19,473 nucleotides of DNA, taken from contig DAJP01000108.1 of the NCBI GenBank assembly GCA_002496355.1, forward strand, positions 1 through 19,473, written 5' to 3'. This document shows, piece after piece, positions 1 through 7,800 of this stretch (its first letter is position 1; each line of letters opens with the position of its first letter). The notes under the pieces are model-generated. The model was not told the DNA's origin, searched no databases, and worked only from the letters and a program-made list of their open reading frames with translations. This DNA comes from Euryarchaeota archaeon UBA346 (lineage in GTDB: Archaea; Thermoplasmatota; E2; DHVEG-1). The translations under genes were made by a program, and so were the position numbers.

Positions 1-27
1 AAGCAGTTTGGAAAAAGCCATAACCGA

Positions 28-723
28 CTATGAGATTTTTTCGTAAACCTTTTTTCTTTTTTCTCGGATCCCGGTCTTCTTAAGATAGTACATCACACCA
101 ATTGTTGCTAGGATAACTGCAATGATATCAAGCAGATAGGGGGGGAGGCTCAGACTGATTTGTACATCTATCCAGGGAATTACTATCGTGTTGCCGCTTC
201 TCAGAGACTCCTCACTGTTGTAATAGATATATGCCTCCGCGGGAGCAGATCCTGCCCGATCATTAATCACAATGCTAAGACCAGTAAAAAAAGTTTTTTG
301 AAAAACAAAGCGAATTGCTATATCACAGCGCTGGTCAATCGTTTCCTGTTCATTTGATTTTTCGAAAAAACACTTTTTGATATCCAATAAATGATTTTTT
401 TTCGGTGTCTCGCTGAACTCATTGATTTCGACAAAAGAGTCCAGACTCTTATATTGTTGGAACACGAACGTTGAGAGTTTTTTCCCATAATTCTCAAGGG
501 TCACACTGACGTTGTACACATCAGCCCAGGAGTTATAATCAGAGATGTTGAGATACACTCTGATGTAATCACCCTGCTCCTCCACCCGGATGTAACCATA
601 TTTTGGTGGAACGTTTATAACCCCCACCCCTGCTTGACCTGCGTCTGCCTGCAACGGGAGAGCGACGGAGCAGAGGAGAAAGACCAGAAACACGATGAAA
701 AAGGATGCAATGGCTTTCCTCAT
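28..723 (-). CDS. Small surface protein with C-terminal membrane anchor
   Basis: The 231-residue product has an N-terminal signal peptide (about residues 1-27, a long hydrophobic run after MRK). A beta-rich extracellular part with sequons (NIS, NVS) follows, then a transmembrane helix near residues 196-216 and a basic cytoplasmic tail rich in K and R. This is a type I, C-terminally anchored surface protein. Its region around residues 50-80 (LNIS..SWADVYNVSVTLENYG) resembles the start of the WYDQG domain of the larger neighbours, but the rest does not align clearly. The ATG lies 10 nt after the stop of the upstream 449-residue gene, with a GAGG motif between them, so the two are probably co-transcribed and their products may act together. 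No known family was recognised and the function is unknown. Being an exported membrane protein is well supported; the distant domain relationship is weak. Confidence 0.85.
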   Translation of the reverse strand: MRKAIASFFIVFLVFLLCSVALPLQADAGQAGVGVINVPPKYGYIRVEEQGDYIRVYLNISDYNSWADVYNVSVTLENYGKKLSTFVFQQYKSLDSFVEINEFSETPKKNHLLDIKKCFFEKSNEQETIDQRCDIAIRFVFQKTFFTGLSIVINDRAGSAPAEAYIYYNSEESLRSGNTIVIPWIDVQISLSLPPYLLDIIAVILATIGVMYYLKKTGIREKRKKVYEKIS

Positions 724-733
724 TTTTCCTCAG

Positions 734-2083
734 TTACCTCTTTCGATGTCGGAGGTATGTGACAATCATATAGATGATAACGAGTAGGACAATGCCGATG
801 ATGACAAGTTGCATTATGGAGAGTGGGCCCCCGGATTCTTCTTCAGAGCCGGATTCTGGTGGTCCGATTGTGATCTGCGTGGTGTAAGTTTTCGTGATCC
901 CATTCCCCGTGAGCTGGTATGTCAGAATCCCTGTCGTCCCTTCGCTGAGTGCCTTGACAGATACCTTTATCACCCGTTCTGAGGTGTTTGAGGTTGTAAA
1001 CGAAAGAGGTGATTGTGTTTCCGTGGCACCATCATAGATGTGCAATGCGCTGAGATTTTTTTCATCTGCCCATATCTGCAACGTGACTGCCCCATTGCCT
1101 GAGATATAGGCGGTGATATCTCGAGTTTCTCCTTCAAACATGTTTAATTTTTCTACATACTGGAAGGTGATCCCAGTCCCCGGGATTTCCTCTATCTTGT
1201 AGTTGCTATGACCAACATAGATGACCAAGAGGGGCACATCTATGATAAAAGAGGTATACAAGGTGACCGTGGCGTTGGTGTCAACGAAATATGATTGCGG
1301 ATACGACCCATTCAGGTGTATCTGGATGTTTTTAAAACCAGGCGGCCAGCTCTTTGAATGAATCATAACATAATGAGTGATGGTCTCATTTGGTGAAAAT
1401 CTTTGATTCATGTTGTTAATTTCGACTTCACTATATGTTTCAGTATCAAAATCGACATTCATTGGGATATTCCCGATGTTTCCTATTTTGAAGAAATTAT
1501 CACCAGTGGCATTCATAATGGTGAAAGGATCAACATGAAAGATGATGGATGTTGGTTTGCTTAGGGAATACCCTGTTTTTGGTTTTTCTACGACGATACG
1601 AGTGGTCTCAATGGTGGTTCCACCATGGGACACTTCGATGGTCCAGTTTTCATAATAATCAACGACATTTGGCATGTAGTCCTGTAACCCGATACAAAAA
1701 CTATAGTGGGTATTCGATCTTTGGCACAAATCCTGCTGGATGTACTCGATCCCATATCCGCTCTCATCGGACCAGACGACAGCTGTGTTTTTGTTATAGC
1801 TCCATTCGTAATAATTCGTCTCATTTTTCTCCCCAGTTGGGATGAGTATTCCTTTGTAGAGTCTAAGGGAGAGGTCATCAAAATCTTGATTGGTGGTGAT
1901 GTTCAGATAATGCCAGATGCCTGCGACGAAGACCGGTGTGTTGAAACGAGTCTGTTGTTCCCCTTGGAGTTGATGGATGGTAAGAGTCGCATCCTGCGCT
2001 GATGAGACCACTGAGAATACAGCAGAAACATAGAGGAGAAGAATACAAAAAATGATGCTTTCTCTCTTATAGTGTTGTCCCAA
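734..2083 (-). CDS. Surface protein with domain A and C-terminal membrane anchor
   Basis: The 449-residue product has a signal peptide (residues 1-29), an N-terminal beta-rich domain ('domain A', about 30-170), a long middle beta-rich region with many sequons, an acidic Gly/Ser/Glu stalk (around residue 415), a transmembrane helix (about 422-442) and a short basic tail. Domain A carries HYLNIT, NYYEW.Y, SGYG and NTHYSF. The same order of motifs occurs at the N-terminus of the giant 1879-residue protein, so the two share a module. The start is a TTG with GGAG six bases upstream. No ATG is available before the hydrophobic core, which supports the TTG. The protein is probably displayed on the cell exterior, possibly partnering with the 231-residue protein encoded 10 nt downstream. 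The middle could be CARDB/Ig-like sandwiches, but no catalytic motif was seen. Confidence 0.87.
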   Translation of the reverse strand: MGQHYKRESIIFCILLLYVSAVFSVVSSAQDATLTIHQLQGEQQTRFNTPVFVAGIWHYLNITTNQDFDDLSLRLYKGILIPTGEKNETNYYEWSYNKNTAVVWSDESGYGIEYIQQDLCQRSNTHYSFCIGLQDYMPNVVDYYENWTIEVSHGGTTIETTRIVVEKPKTGYSLSKPTSIIFHVDPFTIMNATGDNFFKIGNIGNIPMNVDFDTETYSEVEINNMNQRFSPNETITHYVMIHSKSWPPGFKNIQIHLNGSYPQSYFVDTNATVTLYTSFIIDVPLLVIYVGHSNYKIEEIPGTGITFQYVEKLNMFEGETRDITAYISGNGAVTLQIWADEKNLSALHIYDGATETQSPLSFTTSNTSERVIKVSVKALSEGTTGILTYQLTGNGITKTYTTQITIGPPESGSEEESGGPLSIMQLVIIGIVLLVIIYMIVTYLRHRKR

Positions 2084-2150
2084 TCTCCTCTCTCCTGTAA
2101 TTAGTTGTTAATGTGCATGTACCCATCCGTATTTCTTATCTTAATTCGTC

Positions 2151-2157
2151 TATTAAA
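2151..2157 (-). promoter_or_regulatory. Possible TATA box for the 449/231-residue gene pair
   Basis: On the minus strand the sequence reads TTTAATA. It would place transcription start near 2129, giving a leader of roughly 45 nt that includes the GGAG motif. It is an imperfect match to an archaeal TATA box, so this is a tentative call. Confidence 0.35.
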
Positions 2158-2250
2158 GGTTTTCTTTGAAAAGATGATTCTTTCCTAAGGAGCTGAGGAA
2201 AAGAACGGCACTTTGCTTTTGATTCTTCAGAAAAAAATTTCAAGAAAAAT

Positions 2251-2261
2251 AAAAAAAAAAA
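2251..2261 (-). terminator. Poly-T terminator after the 375-residue gene
   Basis: Eleven consecutive T residues on the minus strand begin about 26 nt after the TAA stop. Archaeal RNA polymerase terminates at such U-tracts without needing a hairpin. A second T-run follows at 2231-2237. Confidence 0.7.
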
Positions 2262-2286
2262 GGGGATAGGGGGAGGTATTGATTCT

Positions 2287-3414
2287 TTATGTTGTCATGA
2301 GGTGATAGCGGATCGGAGCGACATAGTCTCCTGCGATCTGACCCAGTGGGATATCACATTTGTATTGGACATCACCGGTGGTCAAGGAGGTTCCGCTCGC
2401 TTCTGCAAGATGGTACGTACCGAGTGCTCCGTAGAAGTAAATCCCACCAGCGCTAGCGGTGAAATTATCATAGGTGTTCAGATCACCACCGCGTACCCAG
2501 ATCCTCTCTCGGGAGATGGTTGCTCCGGGGAATGTTCGATGAACAAGCGTGGTCACATCCGTGGTGAGGGAATAGTTCCCGTTGGAACGACTGATGATGG
2601 AGATATTACTGAGCGCGGTTGCGTTTTCTCCCGGGTGACCTATGATGGTTGGCCATCCAGCACTCACGATCTCACTATAGGAGTAGATCCCAAACTCGTC
2701 GTTGATCCAGATTGTTATAGGACCTGGAGCGTCTTCACCACTATCGGTAATCTCCATACGGAAGTTCCAGGATTCCACATCATTGGTGGTGTTATAGGTG
2801 TTATCCCATAAGCCATCTCCTGGGGCGTATCGTACCTGATAACTTGGGATGAATGAGAAGGATAGATTATGACATTCGGTAAACCCTGCACTTCCATAAG
2901 GGTCGTGTCCAACTCTATCACTATAGGTTCCTTGAATGAATTCTCCTGCATGAGGCCAAAGCATCCGCCAGATAGCGGTTCCTGTGGTGTTTTCATATTG
3001 CAGATAGAAATTCCAGTTTCCACCTTGGGTCTGGTTATAGGTGCTGATCTCATTGCCTTGGTCGTACCATGTATAAATATTGACAAATTCTATATCATCC
3101 CAGCCCTGGTCGCTACTGATGTTGATGATGAATCTGTATTCTGCAGTGTTGTTCACATCGCTTTGTGTGTTGAGTTTTGTGACCCAGGTCCCACCCTGGT
3201 TATACTGGAAATCATACCAAAGGATCCTTGGTTCTAAATGAAGGACAGTGACATTTAACGTTGTCGTGTTATGCCATATATGAGGGATATCACCAGGGTC
3301 AGCTCTCCCGATCATCATGAGGGGACTCATTAGAAAGATATTGACCACCAGAGAGCTAATTATTGTTATTCCTACAAGCGTAGTAAATAATTTTCTCTTC
3401 CGTTCCATCTCCAT
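2287..3414 (-). CDS. Secreted domain-B protein (paralogue 1)
   Basis: The 375-residue product has a signal peptide (about residues 1-38) and then a single extracellular region without membrane anchor. Marker motifs are WYDFQYN, NTQSDVN, the WYDQGNE block, a CHNLSFSF block, RYAPGDG, DEFGIY, RIWVRGGDL, a GTSLTT segment and the C-terminal IPLGQ.AGDY. It aligns nearly without gaps with the neighbouring 373-residue protein, with well over half the residues identical by eye, and more distantly with the last 300 residues of the giant protein. Two cysteines (in ECHNL and YKCDIP) are conserved between the two paralogues and could form a disulfide. It is rich in N-x-S/T sequons. The ATG at 3414 has AGGTGA four bases upstream, which supports this start over the in-frame ATG two codons later. 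The family is not one I can name; a structural surface or S-layer-associated role is an inference. Confidence 0.9.
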   Translation of the reverse strand: MEMERKRKLFTTLVGITIISSLVVNIFLMSPLMMIGRADPGDIPHIWHNTTTLNVTVLHLEPRILWYDFQYNQGGTWVTKLNTQSDVNNTAEYRFIINISSDQGWDDIEFVNIYTWYDQGNEISTYNQTQGGNWNFYLQYENTTGTAIWRMLWPHAGEFIQGTYSDRVGHDPYGSAGFTECHNLSFSFIPSYQVRYAPGDGLWDNTYNTTNDVESWNFRMEITDSGEDAPGPITIWINDEFGIYSYSEIVSAGWPTIIGHPGENATALSNISIISRSNGNYSLTTDVTTLVHRTFPGATISRERIWVRGGDLNTYDNFTASAGGIYFYGALGTYHLAEASGTSLTTGDVQYKCDIPLGQIAGDYVAPIRYHLMTT

Positions 3415-3418
3415 TTTT

Positions 3419-3424
3419 TCACCT
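3419..3424 (-). promoter_or_regulatory. Ribosome binding site of the 375-residue gene
   Basis: AGGTGA on the minus strand, four bases before the ATG at 3414, complements the typical archaeal 16S rRNA 3' end. It decides between the two nearby in-frame ATG codons in favour of the first. Confidence 0.65.
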
Positions 3425-3492
3425 TCTTCCTATCCATATCGAGTTACATTACAACATGTTAACACATGTCAGGAAGCGTTTTGGCAGTCACG

Positions 3493-3501
3493 ATATTTAA
3501 A
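3493..3501 (-). promoter_or_regulatory. Probable TATA box for the 375-residue gene
   Basis: The minus strand reads TTTAAATAT, a good archaeal TATA match. It predicts a start near 3472 and a leader of about 58 nt that contains the AGGTGA motif. Inverted ACTCT/AGAGT half-sites lie just upstream (3521-3555). Confidence 0.5.
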
Positions 3502-3520
3502 GATATTTCGTTAAAACGTC

Positions 3521-3555
3521 ACTCTGGAAGAGAGTCAAATCCAGAGAGTTACTCT
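3521..3555. repeat. Cluster of ACTCT/AGAGT inverted half-sites
   Basis: Two inverted repeats sit side by side: ACTCT-5 nt-AGAGT (3521-3535) and AGAGT-T-ACTCT (3545-3555). They lie 20-60 nt upstream of the TATA box of the 375-residue gene and downstream of the poly-T tract of the 373-residue gene. They could be a regulator binding site or a hairpin. The half-sites are short, so chance is possible. Confidence 0.4.
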
Positions 3556-3576
3556 AGAAATATAGGGAAAAGAATC

Positions 3577-3585
3577 AAAAAAAAA
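3577..3585 (-). terminator. Poly-T terminator after the 373-residue gene
   Basis: Nine T residues on the minus strand lie about 40 nt after the TAG stop of the 373-residue gene. This is a typical archaeal U-tract terminator and suggests the two domain-B paralogues are separate transcription units. Confidence 0.65.
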
Positions 3586-3626
3586 TGACAGAAGTAAAAA
3601 GAACACTACACGGGAGAAGGTTATTC

Positions 3627-4733
3627 CTAGGTGGTCATGAGATGATAACTAATAGGAGCAGTATACTCTCCCGCCGTCTGCCCTAGGGGGATATTGCATT
3701 TGTATTCTATGTCACTCGTGGTAAGGCTGGTCCCATTCGCCCGTGCGATATGATACGCTAATGCAGAACCATAGAAGTAGAGCAAGTCAGCAGCGCCAGT
3801 AAAATTACTCGAAATATCTAAATCGCCACCCCGTACCCAAATACGTTTCCGGGAGATATTGGCAGTCGGATGCGTCTCATGGGTAAGATTCCCGACATCG
3901 ACAGACAGGGAATAATTCCCATTCGAACGGGTCAGCATGGTGATATTCGTCTCAGCGGTCGCGTTTTCTCCAGGATACCCATAGATGGCTGGCCACCCTG
4001 CACTCATAATCTCGGTATAGGAATAAATCCCAAACTCATCAGCGATCCAGGTAACATACCCTTGTTTATTTGAAGCAGAGATCCGAAAGTTCCAGGACTG
4101 TGCATCATTCGTCGCATTTCGTGAGGTATCCCAAGTCCCATCACCAGGGGCATATCGGAACTGATATCCAGGGGTAAAAGAAAATGTAAGATTATGACAA
4201 TCGGTGAAACGTGGGCTACCAACAGGATCAACAACAACCCTTTCAGTATGTAAAAATCCTGTGACCTCACCACCGGTTGGCCAGAGCATCTGCCACGATG
4301 GAGTACCAGTGCGGTTATCATACACAAAATACAAATTCAGATTCCCACCAACTGTCTGATTGTACACTGAGTTATCATTACCTTGGTCATACCAGGCAGA
4401 GACATTGATATATGTGATATTTTCCCAACCATTATCTGCACTTACATTGACAATGAATCGATATTCAGCGGTATCATTCACATCACTCTGTGTATTTAGT
4501 CGAGAAACCCAGGTCCCACCAGAATTATACTGAAAATCATACCAATTAATCCGTGGTTCCCGATACAGAACGGTCACGTTTAAGGTCGTTTCGTTGTACC
4601 ACTCCTCACTGACATCCCCGGGATTCGCCTGCACGTTTTTCACAAGATGAGGCTCAAGACAGAACATACCGGTAAACAATGATATCATGAGCGCTACGAC
4701 AACGATTACTGAACAGATGTTCTGTTTTCCCAT
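3627..4733 (-). CDS. Secreted domain-B protein (paralogue 2)
   Basis: The product has 368 residues from the chosen ATG, and 373 from an upstream TTG at 4748. A signal peptide is followed by one extracellular domain-B region with no anchor: WYDFQYN, NTQSDVN, WYDQGND, CHNLTFSF, RYAPGDG, DEFGIYSY, RIWVRGGDL and IPLGQTAGEY. It is a close paralogue of the product encoded at 2287-3414 and shares its two cysteines and sequon-rich composition. The ATG at 4733 is preferred because a good TATA box lies about 28 bases upstream, which would give an almost leaderless transcript. The TTG alternative would lie upstream of that predicted transcription start. A poly-T tract follows the stop. The protein is probably exported and glycosylated and may associate with the giant protein, whose C-terminal domain is homologous. 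The enzymatic or structural role is unknown. Confidence 0.9.
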   Translation of the reverse strand: MGKQNICSVIVVVALMISLFTGMFCLEPHLVKNVQANPGDVSEEWYNETTLNVTVLYREPRINWYDFQYNSGGTWVSRLNTQSDVNDTAEYRFIVNVSADNGWENITYINVSAWYDQGNDNSVYNQTVGGNLNLYFVYDNRTGTPSWQMLWPTGGEVTGFLHTERVVVDPVGSPRFTDCHNLTFSFTPGYQFRYAPGDGTWDTSRNATNDAQSWNFRISASNKQGYVTWIADEFGIYSYTEIMSAGWPAIYGYPGENATAETNITMLTRSNGNYSLSVDVGNLTHETHPTANISRKRIWVRGGDLDISSNFTGAADLLYFYGSALAYHIARANGTSLTTSDIEYKCNIPLGQTAGEYTAPISYHLMTT

Positions 4734-4756
4734 CCTTCTAGCCCTCAATAGATTTA

Positions 4757-4765
4757 TTTTATAAT
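4757..4765 (-). promoter_or_regulatory. Probable TATA box for the 373-residue gene
   Basis: The minus strand reads ATTATAAAA. With the usual spacing of about 25 nt, transcription would begin near 4736, only a few bases before the ATG at 4733. This suggests a leaderless or near-leaderless mRNA and decides the start codon. Confidence 0.55.
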
Positions 4766-4800
4766 ACTAGATTATTGAGATGTTAGTGTGCGTGTCAGAG

Positions 4801-4852
4801 ATTCATTGTCCATGATATAAAACTTTGGGTCATAAAATCCTATACAATGAAT
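4801..4852. repeat. Nine-base inverted repeat between two surface genes
   Basis: ATTCATTGT at 4801-4809 is the exact reverse complement of ACAATGAAT at 4844-4852, separated by 34 A/T-rich bases. It lies between the terminator of the giant gene and the promoter of the 373-residue gene. It may be an RNA hairpin at the 3' end of the giant transcript or a spaced operator; nothing distinguishes these. Confidence 0.4.
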
Positions 4853-4863
4853 TTCCAGAACCG

Positions 4864-4871
4864 AAAAAAAA
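4864..4871 (-). terminator. Poly-T terminator after the giant surface gene
   Basis: Eight T residues on the minus strand lie about 16 nt after the TAA stop of the 1879-residue gene, consistent with an archaeal U-tract terminator. Confidence 0.65.
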
Positions 4872-4887
4872 CTTATTGTTTCAAGCT

Positions 4888-7800
4888 TTATTTGAATTTT
4901 ATTTTCGTTGCAACATGAGAAGTATATTCCCCTTGTATCGTACCAAATGGGATAAACACATTGAATTGCACACGAACAAATTGACTCGTATTGTTTCGAT
5001 GAAAGATACCGGATAGATTGATGATATCAATAGCATTGGATTCTCGAATCCCATAAAACATCATATCAGAGGTGATATCATCAGTCATATCCGCGTTCGC
5101 ACAGATATAAACATTATTCGCAATGGGGATGCTATCACCTGAGGACACATTGGTCAGATTTTCTTCAAAATAAATGCTGAGGTTATACTCATAGTTTGAA
5201 CAATATGTGATATTAACGATATTGGTCGTTGCATTATATCCCGGTGGAGCTTGTACATCCACCCAGTTTTTATCAGGTAATAACATCGCGAATTTATAGA
5301 TACCATATTCATCTACCTTCCATGCTTTCAAACCAGACATCTCTATCACAGTGATATTAAAGTCCCATGAGAAGGGATCATTCGTCGTGTTTACAGCAGC
5401 ATTCCATGAATTATTGCTACCCGCCCATCGCGTCTGATTGAGAGGTTTGAAACTGATCTTAATAATTCTTGTGGAAGTATTGATGATAGTCTGAGTGCAA
5501 TTGCTGGTAATGAGTTGCACTTCGTTTTTCGGCCACAGAAGCTTAAAACTTGCATTACCGGTCACATTTTCATATCGAAGATGCATGTTGAGATTCCCAC
5601 CAGCTGTCTGATTGAACAAGCTGTTTTCACTTCCCTGATCATACCACGCTGTGATATCAATATAATCGATGTACACCCAACCATATTTTGCTGTTACATT
5701 TACTGTGAAATAATACTCTCGGTTCACATCAAGGAGGCCTGTCGCATTGTTGAGCTTTGAACCAGTACTATTTCGTAAGTCATAGCTATTGATTACAGGA
5801 GCAGCGGGTTGGATGTATTTGCATCGGGCATCCGCGGTGTCCGGGATATATTCAGTATTGCCGTTGAGATCAATAGCATTGGAGTAAAACCAATAATACC
5901 CGTATCCATTTGGAAAGTTGAAACTCCAAGACCAGGGAAAGCTGGTGTCTGGGTTGCTTGCGTTATTCCATTTCATATATCCGGACTGTTCACTGCCGAC
6001 ACTCCCCCAAGTCGGTGGTGTTGTCCAATATTTCCGTACTATCACATTATCCACTAGTACATAATTTGCCGAAGTCATACTCACCCCATGCACCTGTGAC
6101 ACAAGATAATCAGCGGTAGTCTTTGTCGTATCAGTCGCTGACCGAGCACTATCACCTGCTGGAGCGGACGGGGTGATTTTTGATGAATACGTTGAACCTG
6201 ACACGTTTATCTTCACATGATACCAGGTGCCCGCCGAAACAACAGGGAATGCTGCTCCTATTTGGGTCCAGGTTGTAGGAGCAGAAAATTCAAAAAAACC
6301 TCCATCGGCTACTGAGTTCTGTAAACGCCAACAATAGCCATTCGTCCAAGATAAGCCATTCGCTCTCCAACCAAATTGATGAATAATTCTTGGTGTCCCA
6401 GCAAGATACACATCATATTCAATAATCCCATTCAGAATCCTGTAAGTGGTACGAATTCTCGTATCCTGATAGGTCCTGTTTGCAGGTATTGAATTGTCCG
6501 GATTATGTCGTAAAGCTGGCGCGGTGTTTCCTTGGCTCTGATTAATATAAATTGAATCGGTATTCCACGAATTCATCACCCATTTACTCAAACCATTTGA
6601 GAAATCATCGAAGAAGTAAAACGTAGCATCCCCGCTGCTAATCGTAGAAGCATTCATATTGCTATAATAGAGCCAAATGGAGGAATCATTGCGTGAATTA
6701 TTGACCCAAAAGGTCGCTTGTGTTCCAGCGGTATAGTTTTTCAACCAATAGGAAAGAACAGTTGAATTATCGGAATAGCTGACAAAGCGAATATCATCGA
6801 AATCACTTTGCGCATGACCATTGCAGGATACATTTCCACCGCTATTGTTCCCAATGATGATTCTCATTTGATATCCCCCGTTCTTCCCCGAGACGGATAG
6901 CTGTTTTCTGTACTGCCAGTTGGGATTCCACCAGCTTGAATTCAAGGTAGAATAATAATACCAGATCGTCACGTTTTTCGTATCATCACTTGCGGTTGCG
7001 CTTATTGAATAAGGGGAGACCGTGACATTATATGGTACGATATGATCAATCTGTGAGGTTGGTTTTGAGGTATCATAACCACATTGTGCATCATAATCCG
7101 GGGTGATAGGGGGATCTTCTGCATTTCCTGCAGTATCATGCGCGAGACTGTAGAACCGATACTGACCATTTCCGCCAGGAAAGTTGAAACTCCAACTCCA
7201 AGGTGAACTATCATCTCGACCATATGAAACAGCAGTATTCCAACTGGACGCATTGGTTGATCTATACCGGTAGTACAGAGTGATGTTTTTCACTCCAGAA
7301 TGAGCATCTGTTGACATTGTGGCCGAAATCGTCAGAGGATTACTTGTCGCATTATGCCAATAAGGAGTAATCGTATCGACCTTCGACAAGGGTTTAACGA
7401 CATCGTAGCCACCGACTGTATCATTCCCAGTGAAATATTCAACCTCGGTATCATTATCGATAGCAAGGCTGTAGAAGCGATAATACCCTGTCCCATTTGG
7501 AAACGTAAAAACCCAAGAGATCGTACCCCAGGGCGTTGTATCCACCCCAAATAAAGATGAGTTTGACCAAGTATTATTATTGGTACTGTAATAATAATAG
7601 AGGGTTACATTTTGGAGACCACTACCGTTAAAATCTGTCGCCTGTGCTGATATCGACAATGCGGAATTATACCAGTACGGGCTAATCGTATTTACTTCCG
7701 AATAGGGTTTTGAGGAGTTATAGGCACAATCGGTATCGTTATCTGGTGCGATTGGTGGGTCCTCTGAATTACCCGCTTTATCAACTGCAATGCTATAGAG

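Larger units (their letters stand above)
2084..2286. other. Intergenic region between the 375-residue and 449-residue genes
   Basis: This 203-base stretch holds the poly-T terminator of the upstream gene, a weak TATA-like box for the 449-residue gene, and the GGAG motif in front of its TTG start. No small ORF with a convincing ribosome binding site was seen. Confidence 0.6.

Noticed and set aside
2302..2811. 169-codon plus-strand open frame opposite the first domain-B gene
   Set aside because: The minus-strand product has a signal peptide and conserved paralogues; the plus-strand reading has neither.
4734..4748. TTG start five codons upstream in the 373-residue gene
   Set aside because: The TATA box position predicts transcription starting downstream of this TTG, so the ATG at 4733 is preferred.
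4825..5016. Plus-strand open frame at the end of the giant gene
   Set aside because: It overlaps the coding end of the giant gene on the other strand, has no ribosome binding site and no recognisable protein features.
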